IMG/VR virus record: IMGVR_UViG_3300018059_000012
Span: 1-64,000 of that record
Strand: one strand, 5' to 3'
Length of the DNA stretch: 64,000 bases
Origin: a virus
Positions 7,187-15,882 of the stretch are shown here, piece after piece. Position 1 is the stretch's first letter, and each line of letters begins with the position of its first letter. The translations under genes and the position numbers were made by a program. The notes beneath the pieces were generated by a model. The model had not been told where the DNA came from. It did no database searches and worked only from the letters and a program-made list of their open reading frames with translations.

Positions 7187-7545
7187 TGCCAAGCGGTAAG
7201 CCAGTCGACGTCACGGCGATTGCTCCACCATCGGTCTGGGAGAATATAGAGATGGCGGGGAATGCTAGGATGTTTGCCTGGGGTCAGCTCAGGATCCTCA
7301 TCACTGACAATGACGTGTACGATGAGACGATGGAGACCTGGCGGCACGTTTCATTCTCCTGCAAGAAGCGCTACCCGACGTGGGATGAGCTACTCGCGGT
7401 TCGCTACGAATTCTTCCCACCCGAGGCTGAAGTAATCCAGGTTTTTCCACCGCAAGTGGAATACGTGAATTTGCATCCGTTCACGTTGCACATGTGGTGG
7501 AATAAGATGCGACGTCTGACACCACCGCTAGGAGCGAAGTCATGA
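7186..7545 (+). CDS. Conserved phage protein with VFPPQVEYVN motif
   Basis: 119 residues from ATG 7186, after GAGAGGGA; GTG 7183 is the alternative. The middle has RYPTWDELLAVRYEFFPP, then VFPPQVEYVNLHPFTLHMW. This pattern (a proline pair, EYVN and LHMW) recurs in small uncharacterised phage proteins that I know only as a domain of unknown function. No catalytic residues are evident. First gene after the terminator. Confidence 0.6.
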   Translation: MPSGKPVDVTAIAPPSVWENIEMAGNARMFAWGQLRILITDNDVYDETMETWRHVSFSCKKRYPTWDELLAVRYEFFPPEAEVIQVFPPQVEYVNLHPFTLHMWWNKMRRLTPPLGAKS

Positions 7546-7826
7546 TTCTCCGTCCGGTCATGTCGATGCCCAAGATTCCTGGGCAATGGACACCGGTCAG
7601 AATGGAGAGCAATTCTGAGCCGACAGGCGTGATGCTCTGTTGCCCAGGCTGTGGATCATCACTCCATCTTGGTCCGGCGCCACATCCGAGCGGACATGAG
7701 ATTCTCTGGGAGGACAGCTTCAAGCGGTTCAGTATCAGGACGCCGATCATCTGCGGGATCTCTCGGAGTGGTAAGCGGTGTGAGTGGATCGGGATGGTGG
7801 AACATGGCGTCGTCATCCCCTCATAG
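7542..7826 (+). CDS. Zinc-ribbon protein
   Basis: 94 residues. CCPGCG (residues 33-38) and later CG...RCEW supply a four-cysteine metal site, separated by ILWEDSFKRFSIRTPIICG. The outline (CPxCG, then W, then a TP/SI strand, then C) resembles DUF6527-type phage zinc ribbons, though the match is loose. It overlaps the preceding stop (ATGA). Confidence 0.55.
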   Translation: MILRPVMSMPKIPGQWTPVRMESNSEPTGVMLCCPGCGSSLHLGPAPHPSGHEILWEDSFKRFSIRTPIICGISRSGKRCEWIGMVEHGVVIPS

Positions 7827-7947
7827 TGGGAAGGTGCCCGCAGAGGTCCGTCGTGACTTTTCCTGCGGCTGTATCCTGATTCGTGGAGAAATCCTCATCC
7901 TGTGTCTCAGCCATCAGCAGAGGCTGCCGGAGATCATCAAGCGATGA
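7804..7947 (+). CDS. 47-residue Cys/His protein
   Basis: A short frame with FSCGCILI and LCLSHQQR, giving a CGC...C..H set that fits a small zinc site. It overlaps both neighbours, and its stop is fused to the ATG of the next gene (ATGA at 7944-7947). That coupling makes translation likely despite its length. Confidence 0.5.
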   Translation: MASSSPHSGKVPAEVRRDFSCGCILIRGEILILCLSHQQRLPEIIKR

Positions 7948-8372
7948 ATCAGCAGCAAGACGAAATAGCGGCAGCACAGCAGCTCAAGGCGGTGCTTGGT
8001 GGACTCAACTTCAGCGAGTTCGGGTGGGTCCGTGTGGTTCAGGTCTTGTTCAGGCATATTCAATGGGTTGAGATCAACGAAGCGTTGAAGGTTCCTGATC
8101 ACGAGAGCGTTCTCGGGGCGATCAATAATCTCCGGCAGATCGAATCACTCGGCGCCGGAATGATTACTCGACTGCGCAAGGATTTTGGCAGGCTATTCGA
8201 GATGCACTTCACATTCGTCAACGGATGTGATTGTGGGAACTGGTCACCGGAGCGTGAGAAAACATTTCGAGAGATGATCGAGTTGATTCAACGCTATGAG
8301 ATTCCAGTATGTGAACAGGTGAGCAAGCAGCTGAAGGCTGACTATCCATCACTCTGGAGGGAGAGAACATGA
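7944..8372 (+). CDS. Hypothetical protein
   Basis: 142 residues, acidic and mostly helical by composition, with one CDC motif (VNGCDCGNW) near residue 93. No family recognised. It is coupled to both neighbours by ATGA overlaps. Upstream in-frame codons exist, but ATG 7944 matches the local overlap pattern. Confidence 0.55.
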   Translation: MNQQQDEIAAAQQLKAVLGGLNFSEFGWVRVVQVLFRHIQWVEINEALKVPDHESVLGAINNLRQIESLGAGMITRLRKDFGRLFEMHFTFVNGCDCGNWSPEREKTFREMIELIQRYEIPVCEQVSKQLKADYPSLWRERT

Positions 8373-8638
8373 AGCGATTGGTATTGCGTCTGCGGTGGAA
8401 CAAGAAGCTCGGGGAGTGGCAGTTGCTCAACAGTCGTGGCGAGCAGATTGATCTCTCGCATGATGGGCTCTACAGCAAGGCAGCTGTCGAGTCACTATCC
8501 AGGGCACACTGCCGCGAGCTGTACAAGGAGCGGCAGGTGTTCTGTCAGCTGGTGATTCACAACAAGAACGGGCAGATTCAGAAGGGCAACACTGGCGAGG
8601 CGACGTACGGGCGTGATCCCAAGCGGTCGAAAGGTTAG
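8369..8638 (+). CDS. DUF2188-like small protein
   Basis: 89 residues. The layout follows the DUF2188 fold: a basic strand with WQLLNSRGEQ, a helix with SKAAVESLSRAHCRELYK, then CQLVIHNKNGQIQ and a closing YGRDP. GGAGGGAGAGAAC directly before the ATG is a strong ribosome site. DUF2188 proteins are small alpha/beta proteins of unknown role. Confidence 0.6.
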   Translation: MKRLVLRLRWNKKLGEWQLLNSRGEQIDLSHDGLYSKAAVESLSRAHCRELYKERQVFCQLVIHNKNGQIQKGNTGEATYGRDPKRSKG

Positions 8639-8642
8639 AGCA

Positions 8643-9017
8643 ATGGACATGCAGTTCAATAAAGTGCACGTCATCAACGTCGAGCGCGGGAAGCTGTGGC
8701 ACGATGGGGATCTGAAAAACTGGAGTGTCGCGGACTGGTCCAATGCGATGGCCGGTGAAGCTGGGGAGACCTGTAACGCGGTGAAGAAGCTGCGACGCAT
8801 TCAGGACGAGATCAAGAACATCAGCGAGCCTGCCAGGCAGCTCTCGACAGTCGAGCAGGCGAAGGACAAAATCGCTGAAGAAGCCGCTGACACGTTCCTG
8901 TACTTGGACCTTCTACTCGAAGTGATCGATCGGAGCTTCCCGGATGCGATCATCAAGAAGTTCAACAAGACGTCCGAGGAGTACGGCTTCCCGCAGCGGC
9001 TTCCAGCAGGCGGCTGA
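8643..9017 (+). CDS. MazG-like nucleotide pyrophosphohydrolase
   Basis: 124 residues. The metal-binding pattern of all-alpha NTP pyrophosphatases is present: AMAGEAGETCNAVKK (EAGE, then N and KK) and, after an insert, KIAEEAADTFLYLDLL (EE and ADT). These enzymes hydrolyse NTPs or dNTPs to monophosphates; phage members often remove dCTP or dUTP. It stands next to a dCTP deaminase, so a role in the deoxynucleotide pool is likely. ATG 8643 was chosen; ATG 8649 is close by. Confidence 0.75.
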   Translation: MDMQFNKVHVINVERGKLWHDGDLKNWSVADWSNAMAGEAGETCNAVKKLRRIQDEIKNISEPARQLSTVEQAKDKIAEEAADTFLYLDLLLEVIDRSFPDAIIKKFNKTSEEYGFPQRLPAGG

Positions 9018-9108
9018 CTGGACACGTTCAGAGCCGTGTATCTCTCAACGGGTGAAGTGGTACTCAGGCGACTGGAAGTTGTAGCCTACATCTAGGAGAA
9101 TGGTGAGC

Positions 9109-9609
9109 ATGATACTCAGTGATGGATCGCTATTGGCGTTGCTTCCGACGCTCATTCCGAATGAACATGAGCGTGATGTAACGCTGGTGAATCCGGCGTC
9201 AGTCGATGTTCGTATTGGGCGTAACATGCTTGTGGAGCATGAAGAAGGTGGATTCGAGAAGATTCGACTCAGCAATTTGTCATATCACTGGGTAATGCAG
9301 CCTGGACAGTTCGTACTCGTCGATTTGTTTGAGAGCATCTACGTGCCGAATGGATACGCCGCGGAGTTGAAGCTCAAGAGCAGCCGGGCTCGTGAGGGCT
9401 ACAATCATTCACTGGCATTCTGGGTTGACCCAGGCTGGAATGGATACCTCACGATGGAAATCAAGAACCTCAGGCAGTACAGCACGCTGCCACTCTGGAC
9501 TGGATTCCGGTTCGCGCAGATCATTGTACACCAACTCGATTATCTCGCACTCAAGCCGTATGCCGGGCACTACCAGAATGCAGAGACTGTGGAGCCAAGC
9601 AAGCTGTGA
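9109..9609 (+). CDS. dcd: dCTP deaminase
   Basis: About 167 residues. Family marks: NPASVDVRIG near the start, LKSSRAREG (the substrate Ser-Arg segment), WVDPGWNGYLTMEIKN with the catalytic Glu, then RFAQIIVHQLD and GHYQ at the end. dCTP deaminase makes dUTP from dCTP; some members also cleave dUTP to dUMP, which I cannot judge here. AGGAG at 9094-9098 gives 10 bases to ATG 9109 and only 1 to ATG 9100, so 9109 is preferred. Together with the MazG-like and TS-fold genes it links cytosine and thymine precursor supply. Confidence 0.85.
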   Translation: MILSDGSLLALLPTLIPNEHERDVTLVNPASVDVRIGRNMLVEHEEGGFEKIRLSNLSYHWVMQPGQFVLVDLFESIYVPNGYAAELKLKSSRAREGYNHSLAFWVDPGWNGYLTMEIKNLRQYSTLPLWTGFRFAQIIVHQLDYLALKPYAGHYQNAETVEPSKL

Positions 9610-10079
9610 TTCGACGATATAAGATCGATGAGCAGACTGGTGAGCTCGTTGAGGTTCCTCTCAACCCTGAGCAGTATCTGCAACTTGGTGAAGAGCACCT
9701 CCAGCGTGCATCGCAGGCTCTGCGTCAGGTTGGGCAGAGTCTTGAGATGCTGGCGGCAGCATGGCAGTTTGTCGCTAGTGCACGGATCATTCATCCATCG
9801 GAGCATCGATTCATCACGCCGATGGTGAATCCGGAGCGTATCAGACTTGAGAGTGTTATGGCGGCATGGGAGAGTGTGTGGCGTCCTGGTGAAACAGATC
9901 TATATTCACCTGGTGGAGATGGGCAGATGCGAGAGATTCACCAGGTGCTCCTGGATCTCATCAAGTCCGGACGACGCGAGGACTACGAGTACATGGCGCG
10001 CTACGAGGCCCATGTCGATCCAGAGAAAATCGACGAACTGTGGAATCGGACTCGGCGGATGCACAGGCTCGAACCATGA
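9606..10079 (+). CDS. Hypothetical protein
   Basis: 157 residues beginning with GTG that overlaps the dCTP deaminase stop (GTGA). Helical, with Glu/Arg-rich ends and two Trp-containing segments (AAAWQFVAS, AAWESVW). No recognisable motif. Confidence 0.55.
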   Translation: MIRRYKIDEQTGELVEVPLNPEQYLQLGEEHLQRASQALRQVGQSLEMLAAAWQFVASARIIHPSEHRFITPMVNPERIRLESVMAAWESVWRPGETDLYSPGGDGQMREIHQVLLDLIKSGRREDYEYMARYEAHVDPEKIDELWNRTRRMHRLEP

Positions 10080-10480
10080 ACACTATTGAAATGATCGTTA
10101 AGCTGATCAGCTTGGTCGTTGCATTTTGGAATTGGGCTGGTACTGATCACGATTATATTTCTTGGTGCGTCTGTGGGCACAAGAAAGACGATCACTACTG
10201 GGGGATGGATATGAAAGGCTGTGATCCAGAACCACGCACTGCCGCACCACATTGCTTCTGCAATGGATTTGTCGATCGCTATGCTGAGGTGCGGGTGCGG
10301 CTTGATGAAGCTGCTGAGCGGGTACGGAACATGCAGGTTGGACCACCGCCTCAGCCTGGTGGTGTATGGATTGACAATACGTTTGTGCTTGAGGTCCCGA
10401 ATGATGGATGGTTGCCAGAGAAGATCATTCATATCTCCAGTGTTGGGCGAGCCGTGAAGCTCCCCAAGAAGGACGAGTGA
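10076..10480 (+). CDS. Zinc-binding protein with hydrophobic N-terminus
   Basis: 134 residues. The first about 20 residues are hydrophobic (IVKLISLVVAFW). Then CVCGHKKDDHYW, KGCDPEP and PHCFCNGF give a dense Cys/His set typical of small phage zinc-finger proteins. A PPPQPGG linker leads to a short C-terminal domain. ATGA-type overlap at both ends. Confidence 0.55.
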   Translation: MNTIEMIVKLISLVVAFWNWAGTDHDYISWCVCGHKKDDHYWGMDMKGCDPEPRTAAPHCFCNGFVDRYAEVRVRLDEAAERVRNMQVGPPPQPGGVWIDNTFVLEVPNDGWLPEKIIHISSVGRAVKLPKKDE

Positions 10481-10980
10481 TGCCACTGATCTTCGTTGAC
10501 TGTGAGGCTGTTGGACCGTGTCCATCGATGGGTGAGCTCACCGAGTTCGGAGCGGTGAATTACGACTGCTACAAAGAGTTCAAGAATTACGAGACGTTCC
10601 ATGGGATTCTCGCGCAGTGCGTTCCGGATCAGACCAACCCAGCTAAGTCATTCATCGTCGGGGCACGGTACGATCCTAAGACGGTGTTCATTCAATTCGC
10701 ACAGTGGTTGAGTAGATTCAACGGACGTGCGATCTTCGTGAGTGACAACCCGGCATACGATTTTCAATGGATCAACGATGGGTTCTGGCGTCACACCGGG
10801 AGCAACCCGTTTGGACATTCAGGGCGTCGGATCTCCGACTACTATGCCGGACTTGTTGGGAACTTCGCGAAGAGTCAGGAGTGGAAACGGCTCCGTGTCA
10901 CATCGCACGATCACAACCCCGTGCACGATGCGATGGGGAACGTCGAAGCCTTCTATCGCATGCAACATGGCGAACGGTGA
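10480..10980 (+). CDS. DEDD-family 3'-5' exonuclease
   Basis: 166 residues. Exo I is FVDCEAVG (Asp-x-Glu); exo II has SDNPAYDFQWIND; exo III is HNPVHDAMGNVEAF, with the Asp of a DEDDh/DEDDy type enzyme. Length and motif spacing match RNase T/DnaQ-like phage exonucleases, which trim single-stranded 3' ends. Substrate, RNA or DNA, is not clear. Start TGATG overlaps the previous stop. Confidence 0.75.
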   Translation: MPLIFVDCEAVGPCPSMGELTEFGAVNYDCYKEFKNYETFHGILAQCVPDQTNPAKSFIVGARYDPKTVFIQFAQWLSRFNGRAIFVSDNPAYDFQWINDGFWRHTGSNPFGHSGRRISDYYAGLVGNFAKSQEWKRLRVTSHDHNPVHDAMGNVEAFYRMQHGER

Positions 10981-10992
10981 TAGACTCCAGTC

Positions 10993-11676
10993 ATGCTAAC
11001 ACGTAAGCAACGGGAACGGCGAAAGAAAGAGACCGTGGCAGCTGGGCGTCGTTCGACGCCAAAGAACATGGAGATCATGCTAGAGAAGATGAAGCAGGCC
11101 GAAGAACTTGCCAAGACACGTGTGCCTCGGCCGACGATTCAGTTCGAAGTACCTCCGTATATCACCTTCCCAGCATTGGGTAAGAAACAGGTGCACACCG
11201 ATTTCAGCGATGAAATCGCAAACAAGGTTCTGGCCGGTGTCCGGATGGGGGCGAGCGATGGGATGGCGGCAGCGATGGCTGGGATCGCACCTGAAGTCCT
11301 GGTGGACTGGAAGAAAAAGGATGGAGAGCCATGGCGGACGTTCAAGCGGGAGTTTGACAAGGCCAAAGTCTACCCGAAGTTTTTCTTCCTTGATGCTACT
11401 GTTGTTCATGCCTATCATGACGGTGAGCTGGCTCTCAAGATGCTCAAGCGGCTCGAGCCCGAGACATACGCGGATGTCGTGCTCGTTAAGCAAGAACACT
11501 CTGGCTTGGTAACACACAATCACAATGTTGGCAGCATCATGGAACGGGTGGTGCAGAAAGTCCAGGCGCTTCGTGTTGGTGCGGCCAAGCAAATCGGAGC
11601 ATCATCAACATTAGCCTTGCCAACAGTCAAGAAGAATGGCAAGCCGCACGACCCACGTCCGCCTCGAGGAGGCTAA
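10993..11676 (+). CDS. Terminase small subunit-like HTH protein
   Basis: 227 residues. A basic N-terminus (MLTRKQRERRKKE) precedes a central helix-turn-helix segment: ANKVLAGVRMGASDGMAAAM, then AGIAPEVLVDWKKK. A helical stretch ends with LKMLKRLEPETYAD, the layout common in small terminase subunits and related packaging HTH proteins. A Pro/Gly/Arg tail follows. Small terminases bind the packaging site and load TerL. The large subunit gene lies about 15.5 kb downstream, an unusual separation. It could instead be a regulatory HTH protein. Confidence 0.5.
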   Translation: MLTRKQRERRKKETVAAGRRSTPKNMEIMLEKMKQAEELAKTRVPRPTIQFEVPPYITFPALGKKQVHTDFSDEIANKVLAGVRMGASDGMAAAMAGIAPEVLVDWKKKDGEPWRTFKREFDKAKVYPKFFFLDATVVHAYHDGELALKMLKRLEPETYADVVLVKQEHSGLVTHNHNVGSIMERVVQKVQALRVGAAKQIGASSTLALPTVKKNGKPHDPRPPRGG

Positions 11677-11679
11677 CAC

Positions 11680-11859
11680 ATGCCAGTCAATCCGCAATCT
11701 CCGCAGTGCTCGTCGATTCATCTGTTCGTCTGGGGCAATGACAACAACGGACGAGCGCCTAGCGATGGTCCACAGCCGAACGAGCCACCACCCGGTACGC
11801 TGTGCGTCTGTAAGGCGACGAGCTGGATCGCTGAGAAGCAAAAGGCTGGCCTCGCGTAG
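11680..11859 (+). CDS. 59-residue hypothetical protein
   Basis: ATG 11680 follows CGAGGAGGC, a strong ribosome site. The peptide is Pro/Asn-rich, with three cysteines (QCSS, LCVCKA) and a helical end (TSWIAEKQKAGLA). No family recognised. It overlaps the next start by one base. Confidence 0.5.
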   Translation: MPVNPQSPQCSSIHLFVWGNDNNGRAPSDGPQPNEPPPGTLCVCKATSWIAEKQKAGLA

Positions 11860-12107
11860 TGGATCCATCGCGTATTGCGATCTTGACCCATGAACGACTC
11901 CACTGGCAGGAGGAAGCGGAGCGATTCAACAAGATCGTGCATGCGCAGCGCGAGCGCATAAGAAAGTTGGAGGGGAGTCCGAACACGCTGGTACTCCGGC
12001 GGGTGGTCACGTTTCTCCAAGTGATCGAGCCGGTGCTGTTGCGAGCTGATCATCGAGAGGATCGAATGGATCTCGAGAAAAAGGTGAGGGGGATGTTGGA
12101 TGTCTAA
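11859..12107 (+). CDS. Small helical protein
   Basis: 82 residues from GTG (TAGTG overlap). Strongly helical and charged (HERLHWQEEAERFNKIVHAQRE), probably a short coiled coil. Function unknown. Confidence 0.45.
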   Translation: MDPSRIAILTHERLHWQEEAERFNKIVHAQRERIRKLEGSPNTLVLRRVVTFLQVIEPVLLRADHREDRMDLEKKVRGMLDV

Positions 12108-12531
12108 GTTTCCACATGTCGCACAACTTGGGGCTGAAGGCCCACCCTGTACATGCCCAGCGATCGATCCGATTTTGTTTGAGGATCCATCAGCGCATCA
12201 GGCTGCTTGTCCACATGGGGAGTGGCTGCTTCAGCGTCGTGAGATCGAACAATCAGGTGACTTGGATCGGACGACATCGTTCGATCCACCTGAGCAGGAT
12301 GGGCCGATACATGTTCGTCTGCCACAGCCGGGCGGGCGGTTCATATCTGTGACTGTATGTCCATGCCAGGCGATTCTTGCTGATGAAGCCAAGAGCTTCG
12401 AAGAGGAGGCGCAAGGCTATCCGGCTGGGAGTCCTGAGAACACCGCCCTGTTGATGCACGGTGAATTCCTCAAGCAGCTCGCGTCACGCATCATGGTCAG
12501 GAAAAAGTTCACGGCGATGGTGCAGTCATGA
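12100..12531 (+). CDS. Cys-containing hypothetical protein
   Basis: 143 residues with PPCTCPAI, AACPHGEW and TVCPCQAI, which could form one or two metal sites. It overlaps the preceding gene by 8 bases and the next by an ATGA. No known domain. Confidence 0.5.
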   Translation: MSKFPHVAQLGAEGPPCTCPAIDPILFEDPSAHQAACPHGEWLLQRREIEQSGDLDRTTSFDPPEQDGPIHVRLPQPGGRFISVTVCPCQAILADEAKSFEEEAQGYPAGSPENTALLMHGEFLKQLASRIMVRKKFTAMVQS

Positions 12532-12878
12532 TGGAACACTACATGTGCCCACGCTGCAGGCGGTCGATGACAACCAGTGAACCACTACCTCCTCCCGTAC
12601 CACCTGGATGTATCTGGTGCGTAATGCTGGATCACCAAGGTGTCCCGCTGACGCATCTTGGTGTCTCGATCGAACCCACTGAAATGGCCAAGCAGTTCCC
12701 ACCTGGAACAAAGGTCAAGCACATTCTCACGGAGCAGGATATGGTAGTGCTTGAACTTGAAGGTGATGGCTCGACAGGGTGGTTCACAGCGCGTGACAAG
12801 AGTATGGGAACGCACAGGGTCCGCTACGTTGAAGTGACACTCCCGACACCGATGCGTGAGCATGGGCAGTATCTCTAG
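12528..12878 (+). CDS. Small protein with N-terminal zinc ribbon
   Basis: 116 residues. MCPRCRRS at the start and GCIWC about 20 residues later make a zinc ribbon. The remainder looks like a small beta domain (TKVKHILTEQDMVVLELEG). It ends one base before the next gene. Function unknown. Confidence 0.55.
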   Translation: MMEHYMCPRCRRSMTTSEPLPPPVPPGCIWCVMLDHQGVPLTHLGVSIEPTEMAKQFPPGTKVKHILTEQDMVVLELEGDGSTGWFTARDKSMGTHRVRYVEVTLPTPMREHGQYL

Positions 12879-14621
12879 ATGAACAGAAAAGTCTTGGTGC
12901 TCGGGGCGAGTGGAATCATCGGGCAGCATCTTCGTCGATGGCAGCCCGAGAATTTACAAGTGACGTATGCGAGTCGCCAGGAGTTGCCATGGCAGACCAG
13001 TGTGCAGGTGGATTTCAAGACTGACGCTGATGTCGAGCGATTCTGTGATCTCTGGGACGCCGATGTCGTAATCAACCTGATTGGGGAGAACAGCCCTGAT
13101 CGAGTAGAGCAGAATCCTGAGGAGTACTGGTTCCAGAACGGTGAGATTCCACTCGCGCTTAAGCGCTGGTCGGAGCGACGCAAACGCTGGTTGATCCACG
13201 TCAGCACGCAGGCGGTGTTCGGGGGACGAATCCCACCGTATCGGGCAGTGTTGCCCCCGGCTGACGTTGATCGTCCTGTGAATGAATACGGGAAACAGAA
13301 GCTCAAGGCCGAACAGCTCATGATGATGCGGCATCAGGAGACACTGGTGTATCTGGTCAGGCTGACATTCGTCCTTGGCATTAGACCATTTCCAGGTGTC
13401 GGGCGGGCGAATCCACTTGAACAGATGTATCAGTACACGATGCTGGCAATGACTGACAGGGTACATCGGCAGCGTCAGGTCGCCGATCGCTGGTTCTCAC
13501 CCTGTTTCGCGAACGATGCGGCGGCGTTTCTCTGGCAGCTGGTTAACACATTCACTCCGATGGATCCACTCCTGGAGCGATTTATGCTTAGGCGTCGGAT
13601 CTTTAACGTTGGACTTCCGATGAAAGTGAGTCGGGCTGACATCAACTACATAGCCGCGGCGAACCTGCTTTATCAACAGGGACGACTCCCAGAAAATTTG
13701 CACCGCAACGATGTTATGCTGGAGGTAGGACACGACAGAGCATTTCCAGGACTCGCGCAGCGCCCGATCGATACGACGTTTGCCAGTGATGCCGTGCACG
13801 ATGAAACATGGGATGAGGCCATCAACGTCTGTACAGCGGAGTGGAGGATACGGATGGATCGACAGAGTGAACACGACAGAGCATTGGAGATTTCCCTGTT
13901 CCTGGGCGTGCGCGAGGGTGAGGCGCGAGTCCAGCTGATGCGCGGATTCGGAGCGTTGCACGGTGAGGTCGCCAACGATTTCAGGGCGGCGCGGGTGCGG
14001 AAGCAGAAGTGGACGGACTTCGATCTGCTGATGTGGTACAAGCAGACCAACGCCTACATCTGGGAGCTGAGTGCCTACCACCTCAACGAAGGATTCAACT
14101 ACAGCGGGATGTGCTCAGGGATCTCCCAGCACCTGCTGAAGGAGTACGGGAACGCTGCTACAGTGGTGGCGCTCGGCGATGGCATCGGTGATCTCACGAT
14201 CAGCATGGAAGAGCACGGGCTCAATGCGGTGTATCACGACCTGCTTGGCAGTCAGACTGCCCGCTTCGCCTCGTTCCGGTTTCAGCGGCGTGGATACACG
14301 CCACTGCTGATGCTCACCGATGACTGGGCACCACCGAAGCTGCTCGATCCTACGGTTGGCGGACCAATCATGGCAGTTGTCGCGCTCGATTTCTTCGAGC
14401 ACCTAATCAACGTCGAGGACTGGGCAGAGAGCGTGTTCGAGATGCTGGCCCATGGTGGGCAGTTTCTCGCGCAGAATGCGTTCGGCATCGGTGATGAGGA
14501 ACACGAAGGCAGCATCCCGATGCATCTCACGCGCAACAACAAGTACGTTACCGAGTGGGAGCCACTTCTCAGCAAGATCGGATTTCAGAAGTTGCCGAGT
14601 GGCTGGTGGGTCAAGCCATGA
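12879..14621 (+). CDS. Fusion: nucleotide-sugar epimerase/reductase plus SAM methyltransferase
   Basis: 580 residues. The N-terminal half is an extended short-chain dehydrogenase: GASGIIGQHL (NAD(P) loop), STQAVFGG and NEYGKQKLKAE with the catalytic Tyr-x3-Lys, closest in style to RmlD-type dTDP-sugar reductases. After a linker near 320-400, the C-terminal part is a class I methyltransferase: VVALGDGIGDL (SAM loop), AVYHDL and DFFEHLINVEDW. Together they would reduce or epimerise a sugar nucleotide and methylate a sugar or related acceptor. It opens a run that includes two glycosyltransferases. Domain calls are firm; substrates are unknown. Confidence 0.7.
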   Translation: MNRKVLVLGASGIIGQHLRRWQPENLQVTYASRQELPWQTSVQVDFKTDADVERFCDLWDADVVINLIGENSPDRVEQNPEEYWFQNGEIPLALKRWSERRKRWLIHVSTQAVFGGRIPPYRAVLPPADVDRPVNEYGKQKLKAEQLMMMRHQETLVYLVRLTFVLGIRPFPGVGRANPLEQMYQYTMLAMTDRVHRQRQVADRWFSPCFANDAAAFLWQLVNTFTPMDPLLERFMLRRRIFNVGLPMKVSRADINYIAAANLLYQQGRLPENLHRNDVMLEVGHDRAFPGLAQRPIDTTFASDAVHDETWDEAINVCTAEWRIRMDRQSEHDRALEISLFLGVREGEARVQLMRGFGALHGEVANDFRAARVRKQKWTDFDLLMWYKQTNAYIWELSAYHLNEGFNYSGMCSGISQHLLKEYGNAATVVALGDGIGDLTISMEEHGLNAVYHDLLGSQTARFASFRFQRRGYTPLLMLTDDWAPPKLLDPTVGGPIMAVVALDFFEHLINVEDWAESVFEMLAHGGQFLAQNAFGIGDEEHEGSIPMHLTRNNKYVTEWEPLLSKIGFQKLPSGWWVKP

Positions 14622-14992
14622 TCCTGAGCAGGGACGAAGCCAGAGACGTGATCAAGGAATTTCTCGAGGAAATCGCGACAGCGCCGAGCGAAGATGAGGC
14701 ACATTACGATGTCGAGACTCTCCTTGATAAGCTGTATCTGATGCCAGATCTTGATGTCGTGGTACTCCCGCTGAAAAAGGTGGAGCAGATCGCGGGATTA
14801 CTCCATCAAGGGACGATGAAGCTGCTGATGCACACGGATCTCGCCACAGTAGAGCAGGTCCACAACGAGCGGGATCGGCAGCTGAGTCCGTATCTGGGTG
14901 CGCGCGAGCTATACTTTCTCAAGAGCGCGTTAGTTCACAACGCTTGGACAGCTCGCTGGCTCGTGATGAACGCGAAGGAGAATCCGACATGA
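14618..14992 (+). CDS. Hypothetical helical protein
   Basis: 124 residues, acidic and helical, no recognised motif. It is coupled by ATGA to the fusion protein upstream and to the glycosyltransferase downstream, so it probably belongs to the same transcript and pathway. Confidence 0.5.
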   Translation: MILSRDEARDVIKEFLEEIATAPSEDEAHYDVETLLDKLYLMPDLDVVVLPLKKVEQIAGLLHQGTMKLLMHTDLATVEQVHNERDRQLSPYLGARELYFLKSALVHNAWTARWLVMNAKENPT

Positions 14993-15882
14993 GCAGGCGT
15001 CTCGATATCGGCATCGCAAGCTACGGTAATCCAGCAGGGTTGCAGCGCCTGCTCGAGTCGTTGATGAAGACCTGTACAACGGATTGGCGGGCAGTCATCG
15101 TAGTGAATTCACATCCTGATCAGGAGCAAAATGACGCTGTGAACCGGATCCTCAAGGGCTGGGAAGATATCGACAGCAACGAGGATGGCGAGCGTCAACG
15201 GATCAAGCTGATTCGTCCGAAGGGAAACATCGGTTACGTCGGCGCGGTGAATCGGATCATGCAGGAGTGCGAGAGTGAGTACATCGCCTATTGCGATCAC
15301 GACGTCGTGCATCACAGCAATGGGTGGGATGAACTGATGGCACTGACACTGGATCGCTATCATGAGTTGGGGATTGTGTTTCCCAACGGTGGACCATATC
15401 CGATTCCTCGGGCGATGTACGTCGAGATCCTCTGGGGTGTCGGGTGTAACTGGATGATGTCCAGGCGTGTCGCGGCCGAAGTTGGCGGATTCGATCCTGA
15501 GATCGGGCATCATGAAGAGGTTGACTACCAGATCAGACTCCGCCTGGCTGGCTATAAGATCGCCGCGCTGCCGCAGATTCAGGTACAGCACATGGCGGTG
15601 GCATCCAGTGATCCAGCTTCGCAGGATCGGATCAGCAAGGGTGTAATCAACTGGGTCAACAAGTGGGTGCGCTACTTCGGTGGGCAGAATATGTCCTACT
15701 TCGCGAGCAATGTCTTGCGCCACGAAGACTGGCCGACTAGTGCGCTCTACCTCGAGGAATACTTCAAGCAGGCACTCCCGAATCTGAATCTCAATCCGGA
15801 AGTGGTAGTGGTCAACGGACAGGAGTTCGATCTCATCAAGGTGCCCAGGCTCAAGGGCTTCTACCGGTCACGCATCATCTAG
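14989..15882 (+). CDS. GT2-family glycosyltransferase
   Basis: 297 residues with a GT-A fold outline: IGIASYGNPAGLQRLLESL at the start, NIGYVGAVNRIM, the metal/nucleotide motif YCDHDVV, then GVGCNWMMSRRVAAEVGGFD and HHEEVDYQIRLRLAGYK, where EVDY/RL matches the acceptor-side ED region. GT2 enzymes transfer a sugar from a nucleotide donor. ATG 14989 overlaps the previous stop. The acceptor could be a virion protein, lipid carrier or modified base. Confidence 0.75.
   Translation: MSRRLDIGIASYGNPAGLQRLLESLMKTCTTDWRAVIVVNSHPDQEQNDAVNRILKGWEDIDSNEDGERQRIKLIRPKGNIGYVGAVNRIMQECESEYIAYCDHDVVHHSNGWDELMALTLDRYHELGIVFPNGGPYPIPRAMYVEILWGVGCNWMMSRRVAAEVGGFDPEIGHHEEVDYQIRLRLAGYKIAALPQIQVQHMAVASSDPASQDRISKGVINWVNKWVRYFGGQNMSYFASNVLRHEDWPTSALYLEEYFKQALPNLNLNPEVVVVNGQEFDLIKVPRLKGFYRSRII

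Noticed and set aside
9018-9099. Short 19-25 codon frames between the MazG-like and dcd genes
   Set aside because: Too short, no proper start signal.
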